From: Butyrivibrio sp. NC3005
Lineage (GTDB): Bacteria > Bacillota > Clostridia > Lachnospirales > Lachnospiraceae
Length of the DNA: 64,000 bases
Reading direction: 5' to 3'
NCBI RefSeq assembly: GCF_000424545.1
Contig: NZ_AUKC01000004.1
Span: 62,001 to 126,000, forward strand
The notes under the pieces were generated by a model that was not told the origin of the DNA, ran no database searches, and saw only the letters and a program-made list of their open reading frames with translations. The translations under genes and the position numbers were made by a program. Shown piece after piece: positions 36,850 through 45,955 of this stretch (the first letter of the stretch is position 1; each line of letters begins with the position of its first letter).

Positions 36850-39800
36850 TTATGCTCCTGTTCTTTTCAAGTCAATATCATTAGCACTCATAATGGACAC
36901 AAGCTGAACATTTTCTTTTGCTCTTGTTACTGCAACATTTAGTCTACGTTCACCTCCAAGTTTATTCAACGGTCCAAAATTATACAATAACTTTCCTTGA
37001 GAATCTCTTCCATAAACAACACTAAAAATAATAGTATCTCGTTCATCTCCCTGAACAGCATCAAGATTTTTTACAAAAAATGCTTCTTTTTCGGTATCTT
37101 TGAAATACCATTCCTTAGAAAAATCATCTTTTCTTCTCTTGTCAAGTAATCTTTCAATCAGATCCATTTGTTTTTCATTAAATGCAACAACTCCAATGCT
37201 TCTTTCGGGATACTTTTCAATATTCTTATATATAAGATCAACAATAAAATCAGCTTCTGCTCTATTTGTTCTGCTATTTCTATCATAAAAACCATTCACA
37301 TGATAGTAATCTACACCTATACCCTCATGATCAATTTTAGATGAAGGAAATGTTATTAATGCATTATCGTAAAAATACTTATTAGAAAACGATATTAACT
37401 GTTCATATTTACTACGGTAATGCCATTTTAACTGTATTTGAGGAAACAAACTCTTGCACATATCTAAAATAGACTCATAGCTGGAAATATCATTATCATC
37501 TTCTTCATCAGTGTTAGTCTCACCATTGTTTTTGAAAAAATCAGATGGTGGCATCTGCTTGGAATCTCCCACAACAATAATCTGTTTTCCTCTATAAATA
37601 GCGCCTATAGCATCCTGAGGAAATATCTGTGAAGCTTCATCAAATACAACTGTATCGAACTCTATGTCATTATCTCCTAATAATGTACTAACACTAAGAG
37701 GCGACATAAGGAAACAAGGTTTAATGGTCTGTATAATATTTCCTGCTTCGCCAAGAAGCTTTCGGATGTTTTTTTGTCTACTTTTCTTTTGACCTTCTCT
37801 TTTTAGAATTTCAACCTCACTTCCGCCTGCTATCATATCAAAATCCGGACGTTTTGAAGAAAGCTCTGCTTTTATCTGTGCTTTACTGATTTCAAACTGT
37901 AACTTATCTTTGTCTTTAAAACGTTTAACTACTCTGTCTTGCTCAATTCGTGTAAAAGCTCGTATTACAGGCTTTTCACAAATCATATGATTAATCCATT
38001 GATTATAAAAAAGTTTCTTATATGTAGAAACAATTTTCTTTGAATCAACTTCATTTTCAATGGCAACTATAATATATTTAAGCAGGCCTTTTTCATCTAA
38101 CTGCTCAAGTAATTCACTGAAACTATTCCAATTACCTAGCGTACCATAACAATCTCTGTACTGCTGTATTTTACTAAATAAAGTTCTAATAGACATTGAA
38201 TCAAATGCTACATAATCAGTATCAAAGTCATTCTGTAATTTATTTAAATTGTCCTTAGCTAAATTCACAGATTTTGTTAAGGAATTTGCATGTTTGCCAA
38301 AAGTTGTTTTTTCTAAATCAAATTCTTCATCTGACATTGACAAAATATTTCCCGAATTAGTTTTTTTATCTAAGAAGCCTTTTACTATTTTTAATTCTTC
38401 GCAAAACTTTGTATAGTCAGTATCAACATTTAATACTTTTATCTTTAAGACATCTGATATCTTATTTTTCTCTTCATCAAACTGCTCTATAAGATTCTGA
38501 TAATCCATAAGCGATTTCATATATGTCTGCACCTTAGAATATCCTAATTTCATTCCTGTCTTTGATGTCAAACGTATATCTGCAATGATTCTTTTATAAT
38601 CAGCACTAAACAACCGCGAAAAAAATCCAGAATAAAGCCTTATTATTTTATTGTAATAATCTTGACCATCAAGCTTATAGATGCTTTCTTCAAATACCTC
38701 GTTAATACTATCCCTTAACGGAATAATTCTTTCACTTAATTTAGCCATATTATTTAGTGTATTAAGCAACAAATCCAGCTTATCAACTATAATCATACTA
38801 GGTCTAATAAAAACAGCCTCAGAAAAAATGTTAAATATACTCACCACTTCTTCAACATCTGTCCAATGAGTAATATTAAAGCAATACTTTGATTCAATAT
38901 CATCGATTTCATCAATCAAGCCTTTTAAATCTTCAAATGTCTTTTGAAGTTTTTGCTTAAACTTACTTTGTTCTTCATAAGAAAGCATGTGTTTATTATA
39001 TCCATACCATACATTTTTTCGATAATCATACCCAATAGTAGGTATATACTCTTCATACTTACAAAGAAGTTCTGATGCACTCTTTAAATACTCTTCATCT
39101 TTGTCGACAATGTGTTCTAATAGAAAATCTAATTCTGGCGCATCTCTCTGAGCTGAATATGCTTCATAAAGCTGATACATAGATTTATTAATACCAGGAA
39201 TAGGTTTATGTAATTCCTCTGCATATTTATCAAGCCTTTTCTGAAGATTTTCTTTTTCCCATATTTCTTCCTCAGCTTTGGGTGAAACACTACTTTTTTC
39301 TGTAATTAAAGTCTTATATAGATTATCTATAACTTTTTTCTTATTTGATTTATGGCTATGTAATTCCAGACAGAATTCTTCCAAACCAGCTTGTTTCAAC
39401 TTCTCATATACAACATTAAGTGCAACAAGCTTTTCAGATACGAACAGAACCTTCTTTCCATCATACAAGCATTCTGCAATTATATTCGTTATAGTTTGAG
39501 ACTTACCAGTTCCAGGAGGACCTTGTAACACAAAACTCTGTCCCGATTTAGCCATTTCAATTGCTTCTATCTGACTCGAATCAGCATCAACAACTGTATG
39601 TAAATCTATTATTCCGTTTATATCAGATTTTCTTTCAAAATCATATGAAAAACTTAGAAAATCCCTAGCTTCTCCAAGAAGCAAGCGAACATTTTCATTT
39701 CTTAGTATCTTCTTTTCATTATTGATAAAATCAAGATACATATTTATCTTCGTAAAAGCAAAAATACCAATCTGACACTCTGACGTCACCTGCCAGTGAA

Positions 39801-40485
39801 GTTTGGAAACCTTTTCTTGTACCTTTTCAATATATGAAGTAAGCGATTCATCTTCCTCATACTCTGGAAGCGTCAATTCATATTGTGCATTTAAATAATA
39901 ACTAAACGTCGGATTGACAATAACCTCTTCATCAGTAAGCTCGATAAAGTATGGATCAACTACAGATTCATTTTTAAAAGTAATCGGAACAAGTAGTAAT
40001 GGAGCTTTATTCACAACAGTTGAATCTTCTTGCTCTTTCCAATGAATGAAGCCAAATGCCATATGTGCAAAATTGTTACCAGTTTCTTCAAGACTCTCCT
40101 TGGATTTTTTATGGATTCTTTTAATAGTATCAATTGGATTTAGTGATTGAGAATAAACCAAAATCTGATTATCTTGATTAATCTTATGCGAATACAAAGC
40201 AATATATTCATTTTTTCCCAATTTATCATTATTGACTGCATCATTAGTATTATCTTCTACAAGACCTGCTACTATTTCTGTTTCATCGTCTGTATCTAAA
40301 TCTTCCACCAATGGATTATAAATTTCAAACGTAGATTTGCTAATACATTTATTAAAAAAAGTTTCGCCATCTGGATAAACCACTTCGGCTCCTAACGTTT
40401 TGGAAGCTTTAAAATTTATCATATTGTTGCGCTTACTTGTATCAAGAAGTTTCTGAGCCCATTTTTCTAATTTTTCGTTATCCAT
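36850..40485 (-). CDS. DUF4011-type superfamily 1 helicase, cut short by an in-frame stop
   Basis: This 1211-residue protein begins with a DUF4011-type domain (EKWAQKLLDTSKRNNMINF). The ATPase Walker A FVLQGPPGTGKSQTI lies near residue 324, the DEAS box is in FDTVVFDEASQIFPQDAI, VVGDSKQMPPS is motif III, and the second RecA core includes LKWHYRSKYEQLI, LDAVQGDERDTIIFS and LNVAVTRAKENVQLV. This is the Upf1-like SF1 arrangement. It stops abruptly at RTGA, where relatives continue into a nuclease domain. Proteins of this architecture are suspected of anti-phage or nucleic-acid surveillance roles. A terminated small transcription unit lies just upstream. Confidence 0.9.
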   Translation of the reverse strand: MDNEKLEKWAQKLLDTSKRNNMINFKASKTLGAEVVYPDGETFFNKCISKSTFEIYNPLVEDLDTDDETEIVAGLVEDNTNDAVNNDKLGKNEYIALYSHKINQDNQILVYSQSLNPIDTIKRIHKKSKESLEETGNNFAHMAFGFIHWKEQEDSTVVNKAPLLLVPITFKNESVVDPYFIELTDEEVIVNPTFSYYLNAQYELTLPEYEEDESLTSYIEKVQEKVSKLHWQVTSECQIGIFAFTKINMYLDFINNEKKILRNENVRLLLGEARDFLSFSYDFERKSDINGIIDLHTVVDADSSQIEAIEMAKSGQSFVLQGPPGTGKSQTITNIIAECLYDGKKVLFVSEKLVALNVVYEKLKQAGLEEFCLELHSHKSNKKKVIDNLYKTLITEKSSVSPKAEEEIWEKENLQKRLDKYAEELHKPIPGINKSMYQLYEAYSAQRDAPELDFLLEHIVDKDEEYLKSASELLCKYEEYIPTIGYDYRKNVWYGYNKHMLSYEEQSKFKQKLQKTFEDLKGLIDEIDDIESKYCFNITHWTDVEEVVSIFNIFSEAVFIRPSMIIVDKLDLLLNTLNNMAKLSERIIPLRDSINEVFEESIYKLDGQDYYNKIIRLYSGFFSRLFSADYKRIIADIRLTSKTGMKLGYSKVQTYMKSLMDYQNLIEQFDEEKNKISDVLKIKVLNVDTDYTKFCEELKIVKGFLDKKTNSGNILSMSDEEFDLEKTTFGKHANSLTKSVNLAKDNLNKLQNDFDTDYVAFDSMSIRTLFSKIQQYRDCYGTLGNWNSFSELLEQLDEKGLLKYIIVAIENEVDSKKIVSTYKKLFYNQWINHMICEKPVIRAFTRIEQDRVVKRFKDKDKLQFEISKAQIKAELSSKRPDFDMIAGGSEVEILKREGQKKSRQKNIRKLLGEAGNIIQTIKPCFLMSPLSVSTLLGDNDIEFDTVVFDEASQIFPQDAIGAIYRGKQIIVVGDSKQMPPSDFFKNNGETNTDEEDDNDISSYESILDMCKSLFPQIQLKWHYRSKYEQLISFSNKYFYDNALITFPSSKIDHEGIGVDYYHVNGFYDRNSRTNRAEADFIVDLIYKNIEKYPERSIGVVAFNEKQMDLIERLLDKRRKDDFSKEWYFKDTEKEAFFVKNLDAVQGDERDTIIFSVVYGRDSQGKLLYNFGPLNKLGGERRLNVAVTRAKENVQLVSIMSANDIDLKRTGA

Positions 40486-40559
40486 ATTACTACCTTACTA
40501 ATCCTACTAAATCTTTATCACAAAATCATTTATAAAAAACAGTTACAATTTTCCACAAC

Positions 40560-40661
40560 AAAAAAGCATTTGAAAAAGGTTCCCCTTAATTCAAATGCTC
40601 CTCTAACAACCTATATTTTTATCCCCATCCTTGTTGTATGTCCCATATCCGAAAAAATATA
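40560..40661 (-). ncRNA. Putative small structured RNA or attenuated leader upstream of the helicase
   Basis: A strong promoter (40667-40695) and a terminator (40561-40599) on the minus strand bound a transcript of about 100 bases. Near its 5' end TATATTTTT can pair with AAAAATATA (plus-strand 40653-40661 with 40612-40620). ACAAC inside that loop can pair with GTTGT just after the stem, a pseudoknot layout. No coding frame or known riboswitch class was recognised. It lies 75 bases before the helicase start, so it may be an attenuating leader or an independent small RNA. Confidence 0.45.
40561..40599 (-). terminator. Terminator upstream of the helicase gene
   Basis: AGCATTTGAA (40565-40574) and TTCAAATGCT (40590-40599) form a perfect 10-base stem, with GG/CC pairing inside. 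A T6 run follows on the minus strand. Confidence 0.75.
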
Positions 40662-40666
40662 TCCAA

Positions 40667-40695
40667 AGTTTATGCTATTTAGTTACTTTTGTCAA
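40667..40695 (-). promoter_or_regulatory. Sigma-A promoter for the small RNA or helicase leader
   Basis: TTGACA (40690-40695) and TAAACT (40667-40672) are 17 bases apart on the minus strand. It is the best promoter in the 388-base gap between the helicase and the AIM24-family gene. The rest of the gap shows no other clear element; a weak TTGTGG/TTATAA pair could be a second helicase promoter. Confidence 0.75.
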
Positions 40696-40873
40696 TACAT
40701 TTTATCACAAATAAAAAAACAACATATTTTTTCAAATTCTTGGTACAATATAAGTATAGTTAGACACTTCTATCAACGATCTACAATAACGCAATAATAA
40801 TTGTTACTGTCTTGCGCTAAAAAACTAATAGCAATAGTTTTTTACAAAAACAAACAAACAGGAGGGTATACTA

Positions 40874-41557
40874 ATGCAATGTGAATTTAAGGGTGGAAAT
40901 TTTCCAGTAGCTGTTTGCTATCTTGGAGCTGGTCAGGCATTAAACTGTGAGTCAGGTGCAATGGCATGGATGAGTGATGGTATAAAAATGGAGACTAACA
41001 CAGGTGGCGGAATAGGGAAACTGTTCGGAAGAGCCTTCACAGGTGAATCACTTTTCATGAACAGATATGTTGCAGAGCGCGGGGGAATAATTGCAATCGG
41101 AGCACATGCTCCTGGAGAAATAAGAAAGATAACTCTTTCACCGGAACATCCTATCGTAGTTCAAAAAGGATCATTCCTTGCAAAAGATGAAAGCATTGAT
41201 TTATCAATTTTCTTCCAAAAAAAAATTGGAACAGGTTTATTTGGTGGAGAAGGATTTATCATGAACAAGCTTTCTGGTACAGGTGATGTTCTTCTCGAAA
41301 TAGATGGTGGAGTGGTAGAATATACTCTTAATGCTGGCGAAAGACTTACTATCGATACAGGCTACCTTGTAATGATGGATGCAACATGTTCGATTGATGT
41401 TCAAATGATTAAGGGAGTTGGCAACATTCTCTTCGGCGGAGAGGGATTGTTTAATACAGTTGTATCAGGTCCTGGTAAAATAATGATACAAACTCAGCCT
41501 ATGGTTCAGTTTGTATCTAAAATTGCTACTATGATTGCAGCAAGAACTCAGAAATAA
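40874..41557 (+). CDS. AIM24 / TIGR00266 family protein
   Basis: This 227-residue all-beta protein matches the TIGR00266/AIM24 family: LNCESGAMAWMSDGIKMET near the start, the Gly-rich GGGIGKLFGRAFTGESLFMNRY, and later FGGEGFIMNKLSGTGDV and FGGEGLFNTVVSGPGKIMIQT. The family is widespread and folds as a double beta-sandwich; its function in bacteria is unknown. AGGAGG lies nine bases before the ATG. It is one of only two plus-strand genes in the window. A compact palindrome directly after the stop can serve as terminator. Confidence 0.88.
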   Translation: MQCEFKGGNFPVAVCYLGAGQALNCESGAMAWMSDGIKMETNTGGGIGKLFGRAFTGESLFMNRYVAERGGIIAIGAHAPGEIRKITLSPEHPIVVQKGSFLAKDESIDLSIFFQKKIGTGLFGGEGFIMNKLSGTGDVLLEIDGGVVEYTLNAGERLTIDTGYLVMMDATCSIDVQMIKGVGNILFGGEGLFNTVVSGPGKIMIQTQPMVQFVSKIATMIAARTQK

Positions 41558-41560
41558 TGT

Positions 41561-41751
41561 CAAGACTCGCTCGCGAGTCTTGCGCGCCGGATTCGGGTCT
41601 GCTTCAGCAGACAAATTCCTGTCCGAATCCGTGCGCATCCTCGCGGAGCGTTTAACTCAGTCGGAGCTTGTACCCCGACTGAGTATAGTTTGTCATAACC
41701 CCCACCTACGCTAACGCTTAGAGGTGGGGGATTTCTCCGACTGAGTTAAAC
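41561..41751. mobile_element. Hairpin-rich remnant resembling an IS200/IS605-type end
   Basis: Visibly GC-rich and packed with hairpins. There is a palindrome at 41561-41582. A nested stem at 41582-41636 has an inner TCTGCT/AGCAGA pair. A 17-base perfect inverted repeat joins 41650-41666 to 41735-41751, and its core has a second partner at 41675-41684. CCCCCACCT/AGGTGGGGG lies at 41699-41730. The last hairpin, preceded by a GTCATAAC context, looks like right ends seen after tnpB genes in IS200/IS605 elements. No transposase gene is present, so this is a solo end or a MITE-like derivative. Confidence 0.55.
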
Positions 41752-41821
41752 CACGCATTCAAACATAAAAACTGAGTATGTGAAAAAATCTCTGTAAAAA
41801 CGGAATAACACTATTCGAACG

Positions 41822-41860
41822 AGGTCTCCTAAGGTAAAAGAAATCTTAAGGAGGCCTTTT
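41822..41860 (+). terminator. Terminator-like hairpin before the IS256-type stub
   Basis: AGGTCTCCTAAG and CTTAAGGAGGCCT form an imperfect stem of about 11 pairs followed by CCTTTTATT. It lies just before the transposase start and may be the element's own leader hairpin shielding it from outside transcription. Confidence 0.45.
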
Positions 41861-41863
41861 ATT

Positions 41864-41938
41864 ATGGCAAAATAAAAGAAACCCGTACACAAAGTTCAGA
41901 TGACAGACGGTAAGCGTCAGATTATCCAACAACTATTA
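41864..41938 (+). pseudogene. IS256-type transposase N-terminal stub
   Basis: Translation from the ATG at 41864 gives MAK, a stop, then KKPVHKVQMTDGKRQIIQQLL. This matches the usual N-terminus of IS256-family transposases (MAKRKKPVHKVxMTEGKRxII). The match ends after about 25 codons, and unrelated sequence follows. It is a dead 5' fragment left by deletion. Confidence 0.65.
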
Positions 41939-41956
41939 GGTCATAAGAGTTTATCA

Positions 41957-42139
41957 TCAGATATTTCCATTTTTATTTTCCATGCTTTTTACTGAATACA
42001 ATGGCCCGTTGAACATTTTGGGATAACTATTTAGTTGCTCTTTCCAATACTTGGACACCATAGTTTCCAGCTCATCTGGCAAATCGCGTTTATCCTCAAC
42101 TTCATAAAGTATCGTTTCAATCTTAGTAACAGTACACAT
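41957..42139 (-). pseudogene. Short gene remnant (possibly a Nudix N-terminal region)
   Basis: A 60-codon frame encodes MCTVTKIETILYEVEDKRD and then PDELETMVSKYWKEQL and MFNGPLYSV. The acidic PDELE...YWKE and FNG pattern resembles N-terminal extensions of some Nudix hydrolases. The frame ends exactly where the IS256-type scar begins, so the 3' part appears deleted. The family call is tentative. Confidence 0.35.
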
Positions 42140-42157
42140 TTTTTAACAAACCTTTCA

Positions 42158-42280
42158 TCAGAGATGCTGGAATTTAATACATACAAGAAGATATTTTATC
42201 ACCCCATCTTCTACAGTATAAACTATTGCTCCACAAGATTTTTCAGACATATCACCTGCATCAATCTCTTTCGTAAACAT
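42158..42280 (-). pseudogene. Nudix hydrolase N-terminal remnant
   Basis: A 40-codon frame directly after the ABC exporter stop reads MFTKEIDAGDMSEKSCGAIV and continues YTVEDGVIKYLLV. EKSCGAIVY...KYLLV is the typical opening of small bis(5'-nucleosyl)-tetraphosphatase Nudix proteins. The catalytic Nudix box is missing, so the gene is truncated. Confidence 0.5.
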
Positions 42281-42285
42281 TTACT

Positions 42286-44088
42286 TTATGCGCTTTCCTT
42301 TATGTAGTACTTTGCCTGAGCTTCAAACATTTCTGCGTAAATTCCAGAAGGAATGCTTATAAGCTCATCATGTGTTCCATATTCTGCTATGTGACCTTCG
42401 AAGAATACTGCAATCTTGTCACAGAATTTGCAACTTGATAGCCTATGAGAAATATAAACAGCAGTCTTTCCACCTACAAGAGTATGGAACTGTTTATATA
42501 CCTCATACTCAGCCAGCGGATCAAGCGCAGCTGTAGGCTCATCAAGGATAACGATTGGAGATTCCTTGAAAAGTGCTCTTGAAATAGCAATTTTCTGCTG
42601 TTCTCCACCTGAAGGCTCTATGCCTTTTTCATCGAAATATTTAAAAATATTAGTATCAAAGCCCTTATCAAGTTTTCCTAATAGATCTTGCAGGCCAACA
42701 ATATCTGTATATTTAGAAATTTTTGCGTTACCAGCCTTATCAAATGCAATATTCTCGCCCATGCTAAAAGCAAAGAGCTTGAAATCCTGAAAAACAGGCG
42801 CTATCTGCTGCATATATTCTTTGTAATCGTATTCCTTGATGTTTACACCATCCACAAGGATTTCTCCCTCAGTCGGGTCATAGAGTCTGCACAAAAGCTT
42901 TATAAATGTGGTTTTTCCTGCACCGTTAAGACCAACTATTGACAGGTGTTCGCCGGGTCTTATTTTTATGCTGATATCATCAAGTATTTTCCTGTCTGTT
43001 TTTGGATATGCAAAAGAGACATGTCTAAATTCAATCTCATGATCTTTTTTCTCAATATGCTTATCACCCTTAGGAAGCGCAGCAGGATAATCCATGAAAA
43101 CAACGTATTCATAAGCATAATTGCATCTCTTAACAAGCTCTGTAATATTCCATACAAGATTAAACAGTGTATTTTCAAGAGAACCCTCTGCTGCAATAAG
43201 CTGAGTGAATATACCTATTCCGAAAGCTCCACTTATCGCAAGAAGTGCAACATAAAAGTATGTAAACATTGACTCTGCAAATACTGCAATTTCAAGTAAA
43301 AAGCTGTATGGAAGCTCCTTATCAGCTTGCCATTTCCACATATCTATAGTTTTCTTCGTATTTCCTTCCCAGGCTCTCAGCATCAGATTTTTGGCATCAT
43401 ACAGCCTTATATCTTTTCCATATCGGGAATCTACCACTTCCCAGGCAAAGTATCCAAACATGTTATTAAACTTGGAAAGTTTATTAAATGTAGTTACCGC
43501 AAATTTGTTGATCTTGGTTGTAAGTGCAAAATGAAATACAGCATATATAGCCAGCATCAACAGAAGGATAGGCGCGTGCAGGATTATAACAGTGACAAGA
43601 CCTGCCATTTTGATGATGTTCCCGACAAACATAAATACCTGCTCCGCTACACCATAGACTCCCTCTGAGTACCAGCTCATACCGGTCTTGGCTTTCTGCA
43701 GCTGATCAAGTGCTTCCTTATCTTCAGTAAGCTGGAAATCAAGTTCCATAGTTTGTTTGCCCAAAAGAACGTCAAAATAGCATGAAAGTCTTTCCTGATA
43801 TTTGCCAAGAACCGCATTACTTTTTTCAATCAGCATTGCTGCGATAAATTCGCCAATTATAAGAGCTGCTGCGTAGAATATCAGTTTCTTAAGATCTCGC
43901 TCTCCTACAATCTCATCTACTATCATGGGCGAGATCATTATGGCAATAAACGGCTGAGCAATGGAAATAGCAGTCTTAATGCTCTCCCATACAAAGAAAA
44001 GCGGATATTTTCTGGCGGCAGTACCAAATAAAACACGTATAACAGAATTTATTTTCCTTAGTGTGGTTTCTTTTTTCTTATCAGCCAA
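42286..44088 (-). CDS. ABC exporter, ATPase-permease protein
   Basis: This half-transporter of about 600 residues has a six-helix membrane region, Walker A GLNGAGKTTFI, signature PSGGEQQKIAISRA and Walker B IVILDEPTAALD. The start is set at a TTG (44088) because GAGGTGG lies six bases before it; it then overlaps the upstream partner by eight bases. The pair resembles exporters that carry peptides, lipids or siderophores; the substrate is unknown. Nudix and IS remnants follow directly. Confidence 0.9.
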   Translation of the reverse strand: MADKKKETTLRKINSVIRVLFGTAARKYPLFFVWESIKTAISIAQPFIAIMISPMIVDEIVGERDLKKLIFYAAALIIGEFIAAMLIEKSNAVLGKYQERLSCYFDVLLGKQTMELDFQLTEDKEALDQLQKAKTGMSWYSEGVYGVAEQVFMFVGNIIKMAGLVTVIILHAPILLLMLAIYAVFHFALTTKINKFAVTTFNKLSKFNNMFGYFAWEVVDSRYGKDIRLYDAKNLMLRAWEGNTKKTIDMWKWQADKELPYSFLLEIAVFAESMFTYFYVALLAISGAFGIGIFTQLIAAEGSLENTLFNLVWNITELVKRCNYAYEYVVFMDYPAALPKGDKHIEKKDHEIEFRHVSFAYPKTDRKILDDISIKIRPGEHLSIVGLNGAGKTTFIKLLCRLYDPTEGEILVDGVNIKEYDYKEYMQQIAPVFQDFKLFAFSMGENIAFDKAGNAKISKYTDIVGLQDLLGKLDKGFDTNIFKYFDEKGIEPSGGEQQKIAISRALFKESPIVILDEPTAALDPLAEYEVYKQFHTLVGGKTAVYISHRLSSCKFCDKIAVFFEGHIAEYGTHDELISIPSGIYAEMFEAQAKYYIKESA

Positions 44089-45955
44089 CTTTTTCCACCT
44101 CACTTTCTGCAGCCTCACCTTCACGATAATAATGAGCCTGGACATTAAACATTTCTGCATATTTTCCATTTTGCTCCATAAGCTCGTCATGAGTTCCAAG
44201 CTCTACCAGAGAGCCATTTTCAAACATGGCAATCCTATCACAGAACCTGGTCGATGCCAGTCTATGTGATATATATACCGCTGATTTTTTTCCTATCATT
44301 TCATCAAAACGTTCATAAAGCTTCTGCTCTGCTATAGCATCAAGTGCTGAGGTTGGCTCATCTAGAACTACAAATTTGCCGCCCTTATAAAGAGCTCTTG
44401 CCAGCGCAAGCTTTTGCCTTTCACCTCCAGACATATCAATGCCATCATCTTCCATGATATTTGTAAGAGGCGTATCGATACCCTTTACCAGGGATGCAAT
44501 CTTTTCTTCCAGCCCTGCTTCTATTGCGCAATTTAAAGCCTTTTCCTTATCAAGGTCATCGCCGCTTAGCATAGCAATATTTTCCGCTATATTAAAAGCA
44601 AATATTTCAATGTTTTGGAAAACAGGTGCAAACAGTTTGTAATAATCTTCTCTTTTGAATTTTCTAATGTCTATGCCATTAAGAGTAATGCTGCCTTCTG
44701 TCGGTTCATACAATCTTAAAAGGAGCTTTATCATAGTGGTCTTGCCTGCCCCGTTAAGACCGACAACTGCAAGCTTTTCTCCGGCATTTATCTTCAAATT
44801 CAGGTTCTTTAATGAGTAATTGTCTGCTTTATAATACTTGTAGGAGACATTTTTAAATTCAATCTCGTAGTTATCTGCCTCAGGAATAGGAATACACATG
44901 CTTTCATCCATATCAAGATCAAGAGATAAAAATGACCTGAAGTCATCAACCTCGAGAGAAGCTTTTTTATAATCGCCAAATCTCTGCAAGAAATTTAATA
45001 GCGCAGAGGAAAAAGCCATTGCCAGCGATAAGAACATAGTAAAATCAGAAATTGAGAGGTTCTTTTTAAACACAGCCACAAAAAGAGTTGCATAAATAAG
45101 CCCCTTTATAATGACATAAGCTATCTGAACAACAAAGGCATGCTTATACCACAGATCGCGGTGAAGATCCATTTTTTCAATTGTTTCTTTATTTACTTCT
45201 TCCTGTTTACCGGACAAAAAATCGCTAAGTCCAAAGAGTCTTATATCCTTGGCAAAGTCAAAATCCTGAGTAATCCTGGTCATATATTCTGATTTGCGGG
45301 ATGCGGGAGACATCTTATCCCACACCTCTTCTTTATCAACCCTGACTATTTTTCTGTAATAAAGAAACTGTAATAGTCCAAGAATGATAAGCGCAATGAT
45401 CAGTCTGTAATCAAGAATCAGAATAGCAGCAAAAGTGACAACAAGTGTAAAGGCACTTGTTAAAACCTGCCTCATTAGTTGCATCATGCCCTGTACACCG
45501 TTGTTATCAGAATTAGTTGCCCTCATGGCACGATCAGCAATATCAAGTACATCCGGTCTCTCAACTAGTTCAAATCGCAGAGTTAATACCTTCGCAATCC
45601 TCTCTGTGAGCATATTCATACGAATGAGTATGAGGTTGTACCAGACTCTGTTATCAGACAAAGCTCTTCCAAAATTCAAGGCAAGATTTATACTTCCTGC
45701 TATCAGCATTAGCCTTGTAAGCTGCCGTATCCCTTCCTGCCTGCTTAATCCAAGTTGGATAATATCAATGACGTATTTTCCAAAAATTCCCCAGAAATAC
45801 GATAAGACGGAATTACATACAATTCCAAGAATAACCAAAAAGATAACACAGGGCTTATATTGCCACATTTTCTTTAGTATATAAACCGTGTTACTCCATA
45901 TCCCATATTCTTTATGAAGCGGGTTATCTTTGCTTTCTTTATATTCGATTTCCAT
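44081..45955 (-). CDS. ABC exporter, ATPase-permease protein
   Basis: This 624-residue half-transporter is paralogous to the gene downstream. Walker A is GLNGAGKTTMI, the signature MSGGERQKLALARA and Walker B FVVLDEPTSALD; both nucleotide sites of the pair look intact. AGAGGTAGAT precedes the ATG. Upstream, 45956-46142 holds AT-rich DNA with a possible TATAAT but no convincing promoter or gene. Confidence 0.9.
   Translation of the reverse strand: MEIEYKESKDNPLHKEYGIWSNTVYILKKMWQYKPCVIFLVILGIVCNSVLSYFWGIFGKYVIDIIQLGLSRQEGIRQLTRLMLIAGSINLALNFGRALSDNRVWYNLILIRMNMLTERIAKVLTLRFELVERPDVLDIADRAMRATNSDNNGVQGMMQLMRQVLTSAFTLVVTFAAILILDYRLIIALIILGLLQFLYYRKIVRVDKEEVWDKMSPASRKSEYMTRITQDFDFAKDIRLFGLSDFLSGKQEEVNKETIEKMDLHRDLWYKHAFVVQIAYVIIKGLIYATLFVAVFKKNLSISDFTMFLSLAMAFSSALLNFLQRFGDYKKASLEVDDFRSFLSLDLDMDESMCIPIPEADNYEIEFKNVSYKYYKADNYSLKNLNLKINAGEKLAVVGLNGAGKTTMIKLLLRLYEPTEGSITLNGIDIRKFKREDYYKLFAPVFQNIEIFAFNIAENIAMLSGDDLDKEKALNCAIEAGLEEKIASLVKGIDTPLTNIMEDDGIDMSGGERQKLALARALYKGGKFVVLDEPTSALDAIAEQKLYERFDEMIGKKSAVYISHRLASTRFCDRIAMFENGSLVELGTHDELMEQNGKYAEMFNVQAHYYREGEAAESEVEKVG

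Noticed and set aside
41561-41751. GC-rich hairpins as a possible tRNA or rRNA gene
   Set aside because: No cloverleaf, no TTCGANTC arm and no CCA end; the pattern fits mobile-element hairpins better. No tRNA or rRNA was recognised anywhere in the window.
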